Source of the DNA: DATKMG01 sp035541995
Lineage (GTDB): Bacteria > Acidobacteriota > Terriglobia > Versatilivoradales > Versatilivoraceae
Length of the DNA: 13,857 nt
Assembly (NCBI GenBank): GCA_035541995.1
Contig: DATKMG010000546.1
Span: forward strand, 1 to 13,857
Direction of reading: 5' to 3'
Shown: in pieces, positions 6,265-13,736 of the stretch
How the letters are laid out: each line of letters opens with the position of its first letter
Numbering within the stretch: position 1 is the stretch's first letter
Made by a program: the position numbers and the translations under genes
Notes under the pieces: generated by a model
What the model saw: the letters and a program-made list of their open reading frames with translations, nothing else
Told to the model about the DNA's origin: nothing
Databases searched by the model: none

Positions 6265-7026
6265 ATGAATCAACACACCCGGCAGGTCGTCGATCAATTC
6301 AGCAGGCAGGCTGTCTACTTCGCAAAACTCCCCGGCCATGAAGAAGCGACTCAGTTGCTCATCCGGATGGCTGAGGTCGCATCCGCGGATGAGTTACTGG
6401 ATGTGGCGTGCGGGGCCGGTACAGTCGCATGCGCTGCAGCTCGTGTCGCCCGTTGGGTCACGGGGATCGACTTGACCCCAGCCATGATAGATCACGCGTC
6501 TGCCCTTCAGGCCGAGCTGCGCCTGCCCAACTTGGCGTGGTATATCGGCGACGTGGCCCGGCTCCCGTTCCGAGCGAACCATTTCAGTGTGGTAATGACG
6601 CGGTACAGCCTGCATCATTTCTTGCAACCGGCTGAGGTCCTGGCAGAGATTGTTCGCGTCTGCAAGCCTTCCGGGCGGGTTGTCGTGGCGGATCTGGTCT
6701 TGCCCCCGGAAAAGGCGGCGGCCTACGACCGCATGGAACGGCTGCGGGACCCGTCCCACGTCCGTGTCCTGACGGAAACTGAACTGCGCGGACTGCTGAC
6801 GGCTGCCGGGCTGATTGATCTCCGCTGGTCCGGATACCTGTTCGAATTAGAGCTGAAGGCATTACTGCAAGCTTCCTTCCCGCGCCCCGAAGACGCAAGT
6901 CGGGTGCGCGGGCTGATCGAATCAGATGTCGGAGTGGACGACCTCGGGATCGGCGTCCATCGGGTCGGCGAGGTGGTTCGATTTGCCTACCCCATCGCAG
7001 TTGTTTCCGGCATTAAGCCGGCCTAA
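6265..7026 (+). CDS. Class I SAM-dependent methyltransferase (UbiE/Methyltransf_11 type)
   Basis: A 253-residue soluble enzyme. Motif I is LLDVACGAGT (about 44-53), the acidic residue that binds the SAM ribose is D69 in TGIDLTP, motif II is GDVARLPF (95-102), and RYSLHHF with VCKPSGRVVVADLVLP forms motif III and the post-I strands. This is the classical Rossmann methyltransferase order of the UbiE/class 11 group. The C-terminal part (about 170-253) is specific and may bind the substrate, which cannot be named. The ATG at 6265 has AGGAAG (6251-6256) 8 bases before it. The gene is alone between two spacers. Similar enzymes are often generically named and act on small molecules or quinones. Confidence 0.9.
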   Translation: MNQHTRQVVDQFSRQAVYFAKLPGHEEATQLLIRMAEVASADELLDVACGAGTVACAAARVARWVTGIDLTPAMIDHASALQAELRLPNLAWYIGDVARLPFRANHFSVVMTRYSLHHFLQPAEVLAEIVRVCKPSGRVVVADLVLPPEKAAAYDRMERLRDPSHVRVLTETELRGLLTAAGLIDLRWSGYLFELELKALLQASFPRPEDASRVRGLIESDVGVDDLGIGVHRVGEVVRFAYPIAVVSGIKPA

Positions 7027-7421
7027 CCGTCCGCGGCTGGGGTTCTGCTCTGGGCACGCACTGTGAATTCGATGTAGACCAGCAGACCAGCGAGGGTATG
7101 GTCCTCCCGAACAAGCGTAAATTGGAAGGCCATCAATCTGCAGGTTGTGCCACTTCCCTTCTCTGTCAAAGTTGAGCTAACTTTGATTGGCGACCAGGTC
7201 ATTTTCTTGTCAGGGGAGTTGTCGGAAGAATGCTGTGTTCAAGGATTCGCCGCTAACGGACAGTTGCAACAGATCTTATCATCCCCTAAGATAGGCACTG
7301 GCAGGCAGACTCCACGATTGTGTTGCCTGTTAGAAACCAGGAGCAGCGAGCTTTATCGTATGTGAATCGACGGACTCGGCAACGAAGCACCCGGATTCCA
7401 TAGATGCTGACAGGAAACGCT
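7027..7421. other. Intergenic region with a possible degraded minus-strand ORF
   Basis: About 395 bases. On the minus strand, the frame from 7352 down to a stop at 7023-7025 is open except for one TGA at 7239-7241. Part of it reads like protein: ICCNCPLAANP before the stop, and GTTCRLMAFQFTLVREDHT then LAGLLVYIEFTVRAQ after it. The overall impression is of a decayed sensor (PAS-like) domain. I cannot name it, and a plus-strand frame (7147-7365) is equally open, so this may be chance. The right end should hold the promoter of the GH125 gene. Confidence 0.25.
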
Positions 7422-8837
7422 ATGAATCGGCGACAATTCATTCGTAACACCTCACAAGCCGCTTCTGCAGCCATGCTTGGCTCCACGGCCTGGGCCAGCG
7501 AGACCGGCTTCCCGGTCGTTCGCGTCCCGGAAACCAAACGTAAATTCAAAAGCCTCGCCGTTGAACGCACCATCCAACGTGTCAGATCCTCCATCGGCAA
7601 CAAAGAACTCGCCTGGATGTTTGAGAATTGCTTCCCCAACACTCTGGACACGACGGTTGATTTCTCCATGCTTGATGGCCGGCCCGACACGTATGTCATC
7701 ACCGGCGACATCGATGCCATGTGGCTGCGCGATAGCACCGCCCAGGTCTGGCCCTACTTGCCCCTGATGAAGGAAGACTCTGCACTGCAGGAATTAATTG
7801 CCGGCGTAATCAACCGCCAAACTCGTTGCATCCTCAAAGACCCTTACGCCAACGCCTTTTACAAGGACGAGAAAAAAGAAAGCGAATGGAAGAGCGACAG
7901 CACAGAAATGAAGCCCGGCGTCCACGAGCGGAAATGGGAGATCGATTCGCTCTGCTACCCCATTCGCCTCGCCTATCATTATTGGAAGAAGACCAGTGAC
8001 ACTGCGCCGCTTGACATCTCCTGGCGGGAAGCCCTATTGCGGACCCTCCGGACCTTCCACGAGCAGCAACGCAAGACCGGCAATGGCCCTTACAGCTTCC
8101 AGCGCAAGACCGAGGTTCAATCTGATACCCTGGCAGGAGGCGGCTACGGCAACCCGGTCAAGCCGGTGGGACTGATCTGTTGCATGTTCCGCCCCAGCGA
8201 CGATGCTACCGTTTTCCCCTACCTGGTACCTTCGAATTTCTTTGCCGTCGTCAGCTTGCGCCAAGCCGCCGAGATCCTGGAGCAGGTTCATCATGATAGG
8301 GAAACCGCTACCCAGTGCGGTATCCTAGCTAACGAGGTCGAGCAAGGCCTGCACAGATATGCCATTGTGACACACCGGCAATATGGGTGTGTCTATGCCT
8401 ATGAAGTCGATGCCTTCGGCAATTTCTACTGCATCGATGACGGCAACGTTCCCAGCCTCCTCTCGTTGCCCTATATAGGCGCCGTGCCGTGCGATGATTC
8501 CATTTACCTGGCCACAAGACGCCTGGTGCTATCCGACGCCAACCCCTATTACTGCCAAGGCAAGGTTGCCGCAGGGCCTGGGGGACCGCACGTCGGCATG
8601 GACATGATCTGGCCGCTTGGGCTGATCGTCCAAGCCTTGACGAGCACTGACGACGGGGAGATCCGTCAGTGCCTCGCCACTCTGCAAAGGACCCATGCCG
8701 GCACCGGCTTCATGCACGAGGCTTTCCACAAGGATGATCCGGGGAAATTTACTCGATCCTGGTTCGCCTGGGCCAATACGATCTTCGGGGAACTCATCCT
8801 GAAAGTCCTCAAAGAACGTCCCCACCTCCTAAGTTAG
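7422..8837 (+). CDS. Tat-exported GH125 family glycoside hydrolase (exo-alpha-1,6-mannosidase type)
   Basis: A 471-residue protein. Its N-terminus MNRRQFIRNTSQAASAAMLG is a Tat signal (RR-x-F-I), cleaved near the AWA-S site, so the enzyme is exported folded. The mature part matches GH125 (the former DUF1237 group): the long conserved block TGDIDAMWLRDSTAQVWPYL (about 94-113), KWEIDSLCYPIRLAYHYW (about 171-188) with D175, GTGFMHEAFHKDDPGKFTR (about 427-445) with E433, then SWFAWANTIFGELIL. D175 and E433 are my candidates for catalytic acid and base, from their conserved settings, not proven. Known GH125 enzymes remove alpha-1,6-linked mannose without a metal. The ATG at 7422 is preferred to 7404 because AGGA (7412-7415) lies 6 bases before it and the Tat motif starts there. 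No other sugar-use gene adjoins it. Confidence 0.92.
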   Translation: MNRRQFIRNTSQAASAAMLGSTAWASETGFPVVRVPETKRKFKSLAVERTIQRVRSSIGNKELAWMFENCFPNTLDTTVDFSMLDGRPDTYVITGDIDAMWLRDSTAQVWPYLPLMKEDSALQELIAGVINRQTRCILKDPYANAFYKDEKKESEWKSDSTEMKPGVHERKWEIDSLCYPIRLAYHYWKKTSDTAPLDISWREALLRTLRTFHEQQRKTGNGPYSFQRKTEVQSDTLAGGGYGNPVKPVGLICCMFRPSDDATVFPYLVPSNFFAVVSLRQAAEILEQVHHDRETATQCGILANEVEQGLHRYAIVTHRQYGCVYAYEVDAFGNFYCIDDGNVPSLLSLPYIGAVPCDDSIYLATRRLVLSDANPYYCQGKVAAGPGGPHVGMDMIWPLGLIVQALTSTDDGEIRQCLATLQRTHAGTGFMHEAFHKDDPGKFTRSWFAWANTIFGELILKVLKERPHLLS

Positions 8838-8877
8838 TGCCACTTCAGAATTCATAGTATCCAAATCAAAGGGCCCC

Positions 8878-8895
8878 GTGACCTCTTCAGGTCAC
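8878..8895. repeat. Perfect 7-bp hairpin downstream of the GH125 gene
   Basis: GTGACCT-CTTC-AGGTCAC, 40 bases after the GH125 stop. The position suggests transcript end or 3' stability, but no T-run follows. Between here and 9033 I see no gene. Confidence 0.5.
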
Positions 8896-9033
8896 CGCGG
8901 TCGATGAAAATCCTGGAGGGCCGAGTTCCACGAGGCCGGAGCGGAAGACTAGAGGCAATCGGGGTCATAGAATTCTGCCCTCGCAAATCGAATCGTTACA
9001 TCCTGAGTCGACGACGGAAGGACAGATCGTGGA

Positions 9034-10416
9034 TTACCTGGGAAGGCCAGCCGGGGGATTAAGACTTGAATCAAGACGGTGAGCCTGCTCAAATTCAGCC
9101 TGCGCGGACTTTGTGTCGTTCAGTCGCAGGAGTGCCATTCCTAAATTGTAGTGCGCGCGAGCCAGGTCAGGCTTCAGGCGGATGGCTTCACGATAGCTTT
9201 CGGCTGCATCTTGAAACTTGCCTTTGTTGAAAAACGCCGTGCCTGAATTTAACCGAATCTCCGGATTATTGGGGTTCAGTGGAATGAGCTTCTGGTAGGT
9301 CGCAATGGCTTCGTCCGATTTATCTGACGCCAGCTGGCTTGCACCTAATCCCGCCAGGGCTTCAGGAGAATTAGGTTTCTGAGCTAAGGCTTTTTCGTAG
9401 CTGGCTTCAGCCTTCAGATACTCCTTCTTCGAGTAGTACGCGACTCCCAGACTGCAGAGTGCATGAAAATCATTCGGCTTAAGGGCAAGGCTCTGTTCAA
9501 AGGACCGAATTGCCTCGCTGGTTTTTCCCTGCTCGTACTGTGCGAGACCCAGAGTCAATGCCACTTCAGGCTGGTCACGTTTGAGTGTCAGACTTTTCTT
9601 TAGCGCGACAGATGCCTTATCATAGCGTTTCGATATGTAAAGGAGATGGCCCAGGTGTGCCCAAGCGCTCGCTTGGCTGGGGTGTTTGGTAACAAGTATG
9701 ACGTAAGCGGCGATCGCTTCTTCCTTGCGTCCAGCCTCTTCCAACGCACTTGCGTAATTCTGAAGGAATTCAACCGAGTCTGGCCTGAGCTTGTAAGCCT
9801 TACGGAAGAAGGGAATGGCCTCTTCCGCCTTGTGTTGGGACATCAATGCTGTGCCTAGATTGTTCTGGGCATCGGTGTTCTTTGGATCCAGCTGGACCCC
9901 CCTCTGGAAGGCGCTGATCGCTTCGCTGGTTCTGCCCAGGCTGAAGAGAGCAGCCCCCAGGCCGTTATGGGCTTCGGCGTAGCCGTCTTGAATGTCAATA
10001 GCCTTTCGATAGGAGACGATCGACTCTTCGAATTTCTTTTCATGGAAGAGCGCGGCTCCCTTATTGCAGTGAATGATGGCGTTCTCCGGAGCGAGTTTAA
10101 GCGCCTTGTCGAAATCCCTGATTGCCTCATCATCTTTGCCGACAGAGTCGAGCGCCTTGCCCAGGTTGTTGAGTGCATCCGGAAAATCCGGCTGTATATT
10201 TAGAGCTTCCCGGAAAAGCCTTATCGCCTCGTCGTATTGTTTCTCACTTAGATGATCCAGTCCCTGTCTATTGAGTTTCACGGCCTCGTTCGGGACCGCC
10301 TGCTGGTTGGGTTTCTGTGTTTCGGGGCCCCGGGCCGAGGAGAGAATCGGTATGCTGATCTGTAGGGTGAAGAGCAACGTGAGAAAGGTTGCATAGCGAA
10401 GGAGCGTCGATTTCAT
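9034..10416 (-). CDS. Exported tetratricopeptide-repeat protein with 12 tandem TPRs
   Basis: A 460-residue protein. The N-terminus (about residues 1-29: MKSTLLRYATFLTLLF then LQISIPILSSARG) is a Sec signal peptide or signal anchor. From about residue 43 to 452 there are 12 uninterrupted 34-residue TPR units, each with the W/N-LG-x8-A and x-P pattern, for example DALNNLGKALDSVGKDDEAI and ARAHYNLGMALLRLNDTKSA. A short tail (NPPAGLPR) ends it. The array forms a continuous superhelix for binding proteins, probably in the periplasm. The ligand is unknown; no enzymatic domain is fused. The repeats are diverged from each other, so this is an old array, not a recent expansion. The ATG at 10416 has GGAGGGG (plus-strand 10425-10431) 8 bases upstream. 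The next minus-strand gene upstream is 240 bases away, so it probably has its own promoter. Confidence 0.92.
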   Translation of the reverse strand: MKSTLLRYATFLTLLFTLQISIPILSSARGPETQKPNQQAVPNEAVKLNRQGLDHLSEKQYDEAIRLFREALNIQPDFPDALNNLGKALDSVGKDDEAIRDFDKALKLAPENAIIHCNKGAALFHEKKFEESIVSYRKAIDIQDGYAEAHNGLGAALFSLGRTSEAISAFQRGVQLDPKNTDAQNNLGTALMSQHKAEEAIPFFRKAYKLRPDSVEFLQNYASALEEAGRKEEAIAAYVILVTKHPSQASAWAHLGHLLYISKRYDKASVALKKSLTLKRDQPEVALTLGLAQYEQGKTSEAIRSFEQSLALKPNDFHALCSLGVAYYSKKEYLKAEASYEKALAQKPNSPEALAGLGASQLASDKSDEAIATYQKLIPLNPNNPEIRLNSGTAFFNKGKFQDAAESYREAIRLKPDLARAHYNLGMALLRLNDTKSAQAEFEQAHRLDSSLNPPAGLPR

Positions 10417-10658
10417 GGTTTGTTCCCCTCCACTGAATTCTATAACAGATCGGACATAAATAAGATCAGAGCCGCATTAAACTCCAGACCATATTTCAGT
10501 GGATCCTATCGCTGGTAAAAAGACTTCCGATCCATCTGTTCCGCAATATACGAAACAGCCGGTAGATCCCTCACAAAGCCCATGATGTGTCGGGAGACAA
10601 TTAATCTCTGAATCGCCCGAAAGAAGAGGGCCGCCTAGTACTCAGTCACTGGCGGTCA

Positions 10659-11237
10659 TTAATGTGGATAAACAAGCGGAACCTGGCTTGCAAGCTGGAG
10701 GTCGATCATAAGTTGGACGCGCCTGTCGATCTGGAAGAACATAGCCGACTTCTTCATGGAAAGGACCTTCTCAACAATCGGGATGTACTTCAACCGCAGA
10801 TCAATCATGGACTTGTCCGCCTCGATCCATTTCCGGATAAAGTCCGCGGCCTTTGCATCGTTCATAGTGGAGTAATTGGCGGCATAATCTTTGACCAGCG
10901 CGAATCGGATGTCGTTGATCTTGATCGTCTCGCCGATGTATAGGTCGTATACAGGCCAGAACTTGGCCGATTCATCGGTCGTGAGTGGAAGATTCGCAGC
11001 GACAACCTGCCTTCTCTGGGTCCGGATGTCCTGCCGCAGGAGCTCGATTTCCTGGTCGGTAATGGACTGTTTGAGGTTTTCCCGTGGGCTGATCCCCTGC
11101 TGCGTGCTACTGGCTACTTGCGCGAAGAGTGCTGAGGGTGAGAAAAGAATGGCCGCGGTCAGCGTGCTTGCGGCAGCCAACATGATCGCTTGTCCCGGAT
11201 GCTTCCCTTTTACCGTGAGAGTATTATCGCAAGTCAT
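10659..11237 (-). CDS. Exported Spy/CpxP-like hypothetical protein
   Basis: A 192-residue protein. After a basic start, residues about 18-38 (MLAAASTLTAAILFSPSALFA) form a Sec signal with a likely cut after LFA. The mature part is helical and carries LTTDESAKFWPVYDLYIGET, the LTxxEaxxFWPvYxxY pattern that recurs in uncharacterised exported proteins, then ADFIRKWIEADKSMIDLRLK and a helix ending in MFFQIDRRVQLMIDLQLAS. This is the layout of Spy/CpxP-type periplasmic helical proteins, where an LTxxQ-like motif and paired helices cradle unfolded proteins. The chaperone role is inferred and I do not know the exact family. The ATG at 11237 has AAGGA (plus-strand 11244-11248) 6 bases upstream. A GC hairpin (CCGCC/GGCGG arms) lies just past its stop at about 10634-10658. 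Confidence 0.72.
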   Translation of the reverse strand: MTCDNTLTVKGKHPGQAIMLAAASTLTAAILFSPSALFAQVASSTQQGISPRENLKQSITDQEIELLRQDIRTQRRQVVAANLPLTTDESAKFWPVYDLYIGETIKINDIRFALVKDYAANYSTMNDAKAADFIRKWIEADKSMIDLRLKYIPIVEKVLSMKKSAMFFQIDRRVQLMIDLQLASQVPLVYPH

Positions 11238-11359
11238 GCTAAGTCCTTTCAGTTGAGATATACACTACGCGAGTGTGCGGGTGCATCATATAGATAGCGT
11301 CGCCAGCCATGCAAAGCAGAAATGAATAGAGATTCGCAAGAGTGTAAGCGAACACAATG

Positions 11360-11575
11360 GACACTGTCGGTACGGGGCTTGTGCCCCCGGTCTGCCTCAC
11401 CACCGCTGATCAGCGGCATGACGGAGACGCCCGTCTCGAAGCCGCTCAGGCCCAGGGCGAGCTTCGGGAACACCAGCAGCGCGCCCGCGATCAGCAGAGA
11501 AAGGCCTCCCTTCGCGGCCAGTGAGTGGCGGTGGAATGTAGACATATTACCCAACACAATTACAGCGGGAAACAT
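11360..11575 (-). pseudogene. Internal fragment of an APC-superfamily amino-acid permease
   Basis: On the minus strand an ORF of 108 residues (11249-11575) contains the core LLIAGALLVFPKLALGLSGF followed by ETGVSVMPLISGG. This sequence belongs to the middle membrane region of APC-type permeases, where 'FPKLALGLSGFETGV' is highly conserved. A full permease has about 12 helices and over 450 residues; here only one helix and its loop survive. After residue about 72 (TDSV) the sequence loses any transporter character and soon ends. The fragment begins right after the stop of the minus-strand MscS gene, in the same frame (an ATG 21 bases past the stop), so it could still be translated. I treat it as a relic, not a functional small gene. 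Confidence 0.7.
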
Positions 11576-11596
11576 AGCTTGGCTGAGCCGGACTTC

Positions 11597-12499
11597 TTAA
11601 GTCGTCTGTCGATCCCTTATGCTCACCTGCAGCGGGGGCACTTGTACGACAGCGTATGTGCCTGAAGCAATTTGTACGCGGTCATTCGTCTTTTGCAACT
11701 CATCCAAAATTCGTCTGAATAACTCGTTTTCGGTGACGCGTCTCCGCTTGTAGTCAACGATGTAACGGATTGTGAATTCGACCCAGTTGTCGGTTGCCCT
11801 CATGGTCACCATCGGCTCAAGCTCGGTTTCCTCGACAAGATATTTCCTGGCTACTTCATTCCATTTGTCCTTTGCAAGGGTCACATAGGTCTCTATGACT
11901 TCGTTGCACACACGATTCAAAATCTCTTGGGCCAGGAGAAGGTCGCTGCCATATTTGACCGGCAAAGTAAACTCGTCCCACACAAAGGGGAAATCGGCGG
12001 AATAGTTGAAGATGGTCTCTGTGAAGACGAGATTGTTCGAGATTCGCACAATGCGGCCATTGTAAAGGTCGCCCTTAACCCACTGCCCGATCTCCATTAG
12101 CGTGGTCTTGAAGACCCCAACATCAATGACATCGCCGCGAATGCCGGCAAGTTGGATCCGGTCTCCTGTCTTGTAAAAACCTCCCGCAGATATGCCCACC
12201 CAGCCTGCTACGCTGGTAATGACATCCTTCAGCGCCAGTGCCACTCCTGCACTTGCCACACCGATCGCAACTCCCCACCGCCCGCTGTAAATATCGAAAA
12301 TCAGCAGTACGGCCACTAAGTATGCCGCCAGGGTGATAAACTTCCGCACCTTGTAACGGTCCGTGGACTTGACGATGTACTTCTCCGCAGTTCGGCGGAG
12401 AAGCACAGTCGCAATTCCTATTACGGCCATGCCTATAGCAAAGTCCAGCAATTTTCTCACAGCCGGATTCGTGATCCATCCTTCAATGTCCATTTCCAT
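11597..12499 (-). CDS. MscS-family mechanosensitive ion channel
   Basis: A 300-residue inner-membrane channel. Three hydrophobic segments occur: about 15-35 (KLLDFAIGMAVIGIATVLL), about 53-71 (FITLAAYLVAVLLIFDIY) and the pore helix about 75-104 (VAIGVASAGVALALKDVITS), with the Gly/Ala packing typical of MscS TM3. The beta domain follows with GGFYKTGDRIQLAGIRGDVI, GVFKTTLMEI and GRIVRISNNLVF, then the alpha/beta C-terminal domain to about 280. The size equals the small E. coli MscS group (about 286 residues). It would open under membrane tension to release solutes during osmotic downshock. The ATG at 12499 has GGAGGA (plus-strand 12505-12510) 5 bases upstream. A second Met at residue 3 is possible. 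The neighbour past the stop is the permease relic. Confidence 0.94.
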   Translation of the reverse strand: MEMDIEGWITNPAVRKLLDFAIGMAVIGIATVLLRRTAEKYIVKSTDRYKVRKFITLAAYLVAVLLIFDIYSGRWGVAIGVASAGVALALKDVITSVAGWVGISAGGFYKTGDRIQLAGIRGDVIDVGVFKTTLMEIGQWVKGDLYNGRIVRISNNLVFTETIFNYSADFPFVWDEFTLPVKYGSDLLLAQEILNRVCNEVIETYVTLAKDKWNEVARKYLVEETELEPMVTMRATDNWVEFTIRYIVDYKRRRVTENELFRRILDELQKTNDRVQIASGTYAVVQVPPLQVSIRDRQTT

Positions 12500-12761
12500 C
12501 GATCTCCTCCCCCCACTTTCGAAATTCTCTTCTTATCCGTTTCTATACTATTTTGGGGATGTCGGGCCATGGGGAATTATTCTTCCTAGCGAAACCAGCA
12601 TCCTGCGTGATACGTTTATGCCCCATATTTACTACGATTCCTAAAGATTGTTATCTAGAATAATCTATTAATCATTTGCCAAAATTCACATCCGCACTTG
12701 CATAAGTACGTAAAGCTGTAAAGCCGGAAGAGCGGCGCACCTTTGGGAGGGTTCCAGACCA
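12500..12761. other. Divergent promoter region between the MscS and SulP-STAS genes
   Basis: About 260 bases, clearly more AT-rich than the rest, as expected for two back-to-back promoters. TTGCCA near 12675-12680 followed by TGCATA about 17 bases later is a weak candidate for the plus-strand gene. No open frame here is convincing. Confidence 0.4.
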
Positions 12762-13736
12762 ATGTCAGTCAGCCAAACAGACACTGAGGCCATGAAGCGC
12801 CGTTTGCCCATGCTTCAAGGATTTTTACCCCTGGACAAATCCCGCCTCGCCACGCGTGCTTATGCTCTGCGCTACCGTGACCCATTCAACCAGAACGCAG
12901 ATCTTGTAGGCCTGTGCCTGGCCAATGCAGCCGCCGGTTGCAACAGTACATTCATCGTTAACGGAAGCCCGACCAAGACCGCCATGGTGGACACGGCGGG
13001 CGGTCGCAGCCAGATAGCACACTTGACAACGGCAGCGATGGTGACTCTTGTGTTGTTGTTTCTCACCAAGCCATTGAGTTACCTTCCAAACGCCGTGCTT
13101 GCGGCTATCGTTTTCTTAATTGGCGTCAAATTGATTGACTATCGCGGATTGGCTGAAATTCGGCGCAAGAGTCCAAGGGAATTTCGCTTAGCTCTTGCCA
13201 CCGCCGCCACTGTGGTCCTTGTGGGTGTCGAGCAAGGTATCATCCTATCACTACTGTTGTCATTGTTGCGCCTCGTTCGTCACAGCTATGAGCCTCACAC
13301 GGCGGTTATACTCCATGATGCCGCCGAACACACGCGAATGGAATCTGTGACCGCCGGAAAACTGATTGAGCCCGGACTCGTGATGTTTTGGTTTGGCGCA
13401 GACCTTTTCTATGCAAATGTATATCATTTTGCTGAGCAGGCTCTCATGCTGGTAACCCAGTCCCCGTCCCCGGTGCGCTGGCTGGTAGTGGATGCAGGGG
13501 CCATCACAGGCATTGATTATTCAGCCGGCCGCGCGCTCAAGGAACTGCAGCAGGATCTTGCGAAGCATGATGTGGTGCTGGCTCTGGCTCGTGTGAGCGA
13601 CAGCCTCAGAGAAGACCTGGATCGCCATGAGCTCACCCAATTGATCGGAGCCAACCGCCTCTTCGAATCCCGGAGAGACAGCCTTGAGGCCTATCAGCTC
13701 GAGGGTGGAAAGGGCATAGCAAACCCGTGGCTGTGA
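12762..13736 (+). CDS. Internally deleted SulP-family anion transporter with STAS domain
   Basis: A 324-residue protein, where SulP carriers normally have 500-600. Residues 11-29 (MKRRLPMLQGFLPLDKSRL) match the cytoplasmic N-terminus that precedes TM1. At L29/A30 the sequence jumps straight to ATRAYALRYRDPFNQNADLV, which in intact relatives follows the eighth or ninth membrane segment. The conserved NGSPTK (67-72) and GGRSQ are kept. Two or three helices remain: about 87-102, 108-123 and 142-168. Residues about 180-312 are a STAS domain with the usual VVDAGAITGIDYSAGRAL; S254 is the conserved Ser. So about 270-290 residues are missing, in frame. It cannot transport as a normal SulP and may be a decaying gene or a STAS protein tethered to the membrane. 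The ATG at 12762 has GGGAGG (12745-12750) 11 bases upstream; ATG 12792 is an alternative start. Confidence 0.85.
   Translation: MSVSQTDTEAMKRRLPMLQGFLPLDKSRLATRAYALRYRDPFNQNADLVGLCLANAAAGCNSTFIVNGSPTKTAMVDTAGGRSQIAHLTTAAMVTLVLLFLTKPLSYLPNAVLAAIVFLIGVKLIDYRGLAEIRRKSPREFRLALATAATVVLVGVEQGIILSLLLSLLRLVRHSYEPHTAVILHDAAEHTRMESVTAGKLIEPGLVMFWFGADLFYANVYHFAEQALMLVTQSPSPVRWLVVDAGAITGIDYSAGRALKELQQDLAKHDVVLALARVSDSLREDLDRHELTQLIGANRLFESRRDSLEAYQLEGGKGIANPWL

Noticed and set aside
7239..7241. In-frame TGA read as selenocysteine in the minus-strand ORF
   Set aside because: No selenoprotein context, SECIS-like hairpin or family match is visible; decay or chance is simpler.
8878..8895. Intrinsic terminator after the GH125 gene
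   Set aside because: The stem is perfect but there is no T-run, so it is listed only as a hairpin.
9034..10416. Tandem DNA repeat in the TPR gene
   Set aside because: The 34-residue repeats are clear in protein but strongly diverged in DNA, so there is no recent repeat expansion.
11322..11600. 92-residue plus-strand ORF opposite the permease relic
   Set aside because: Antisense to the conserved APC segment, which explains the open frame.
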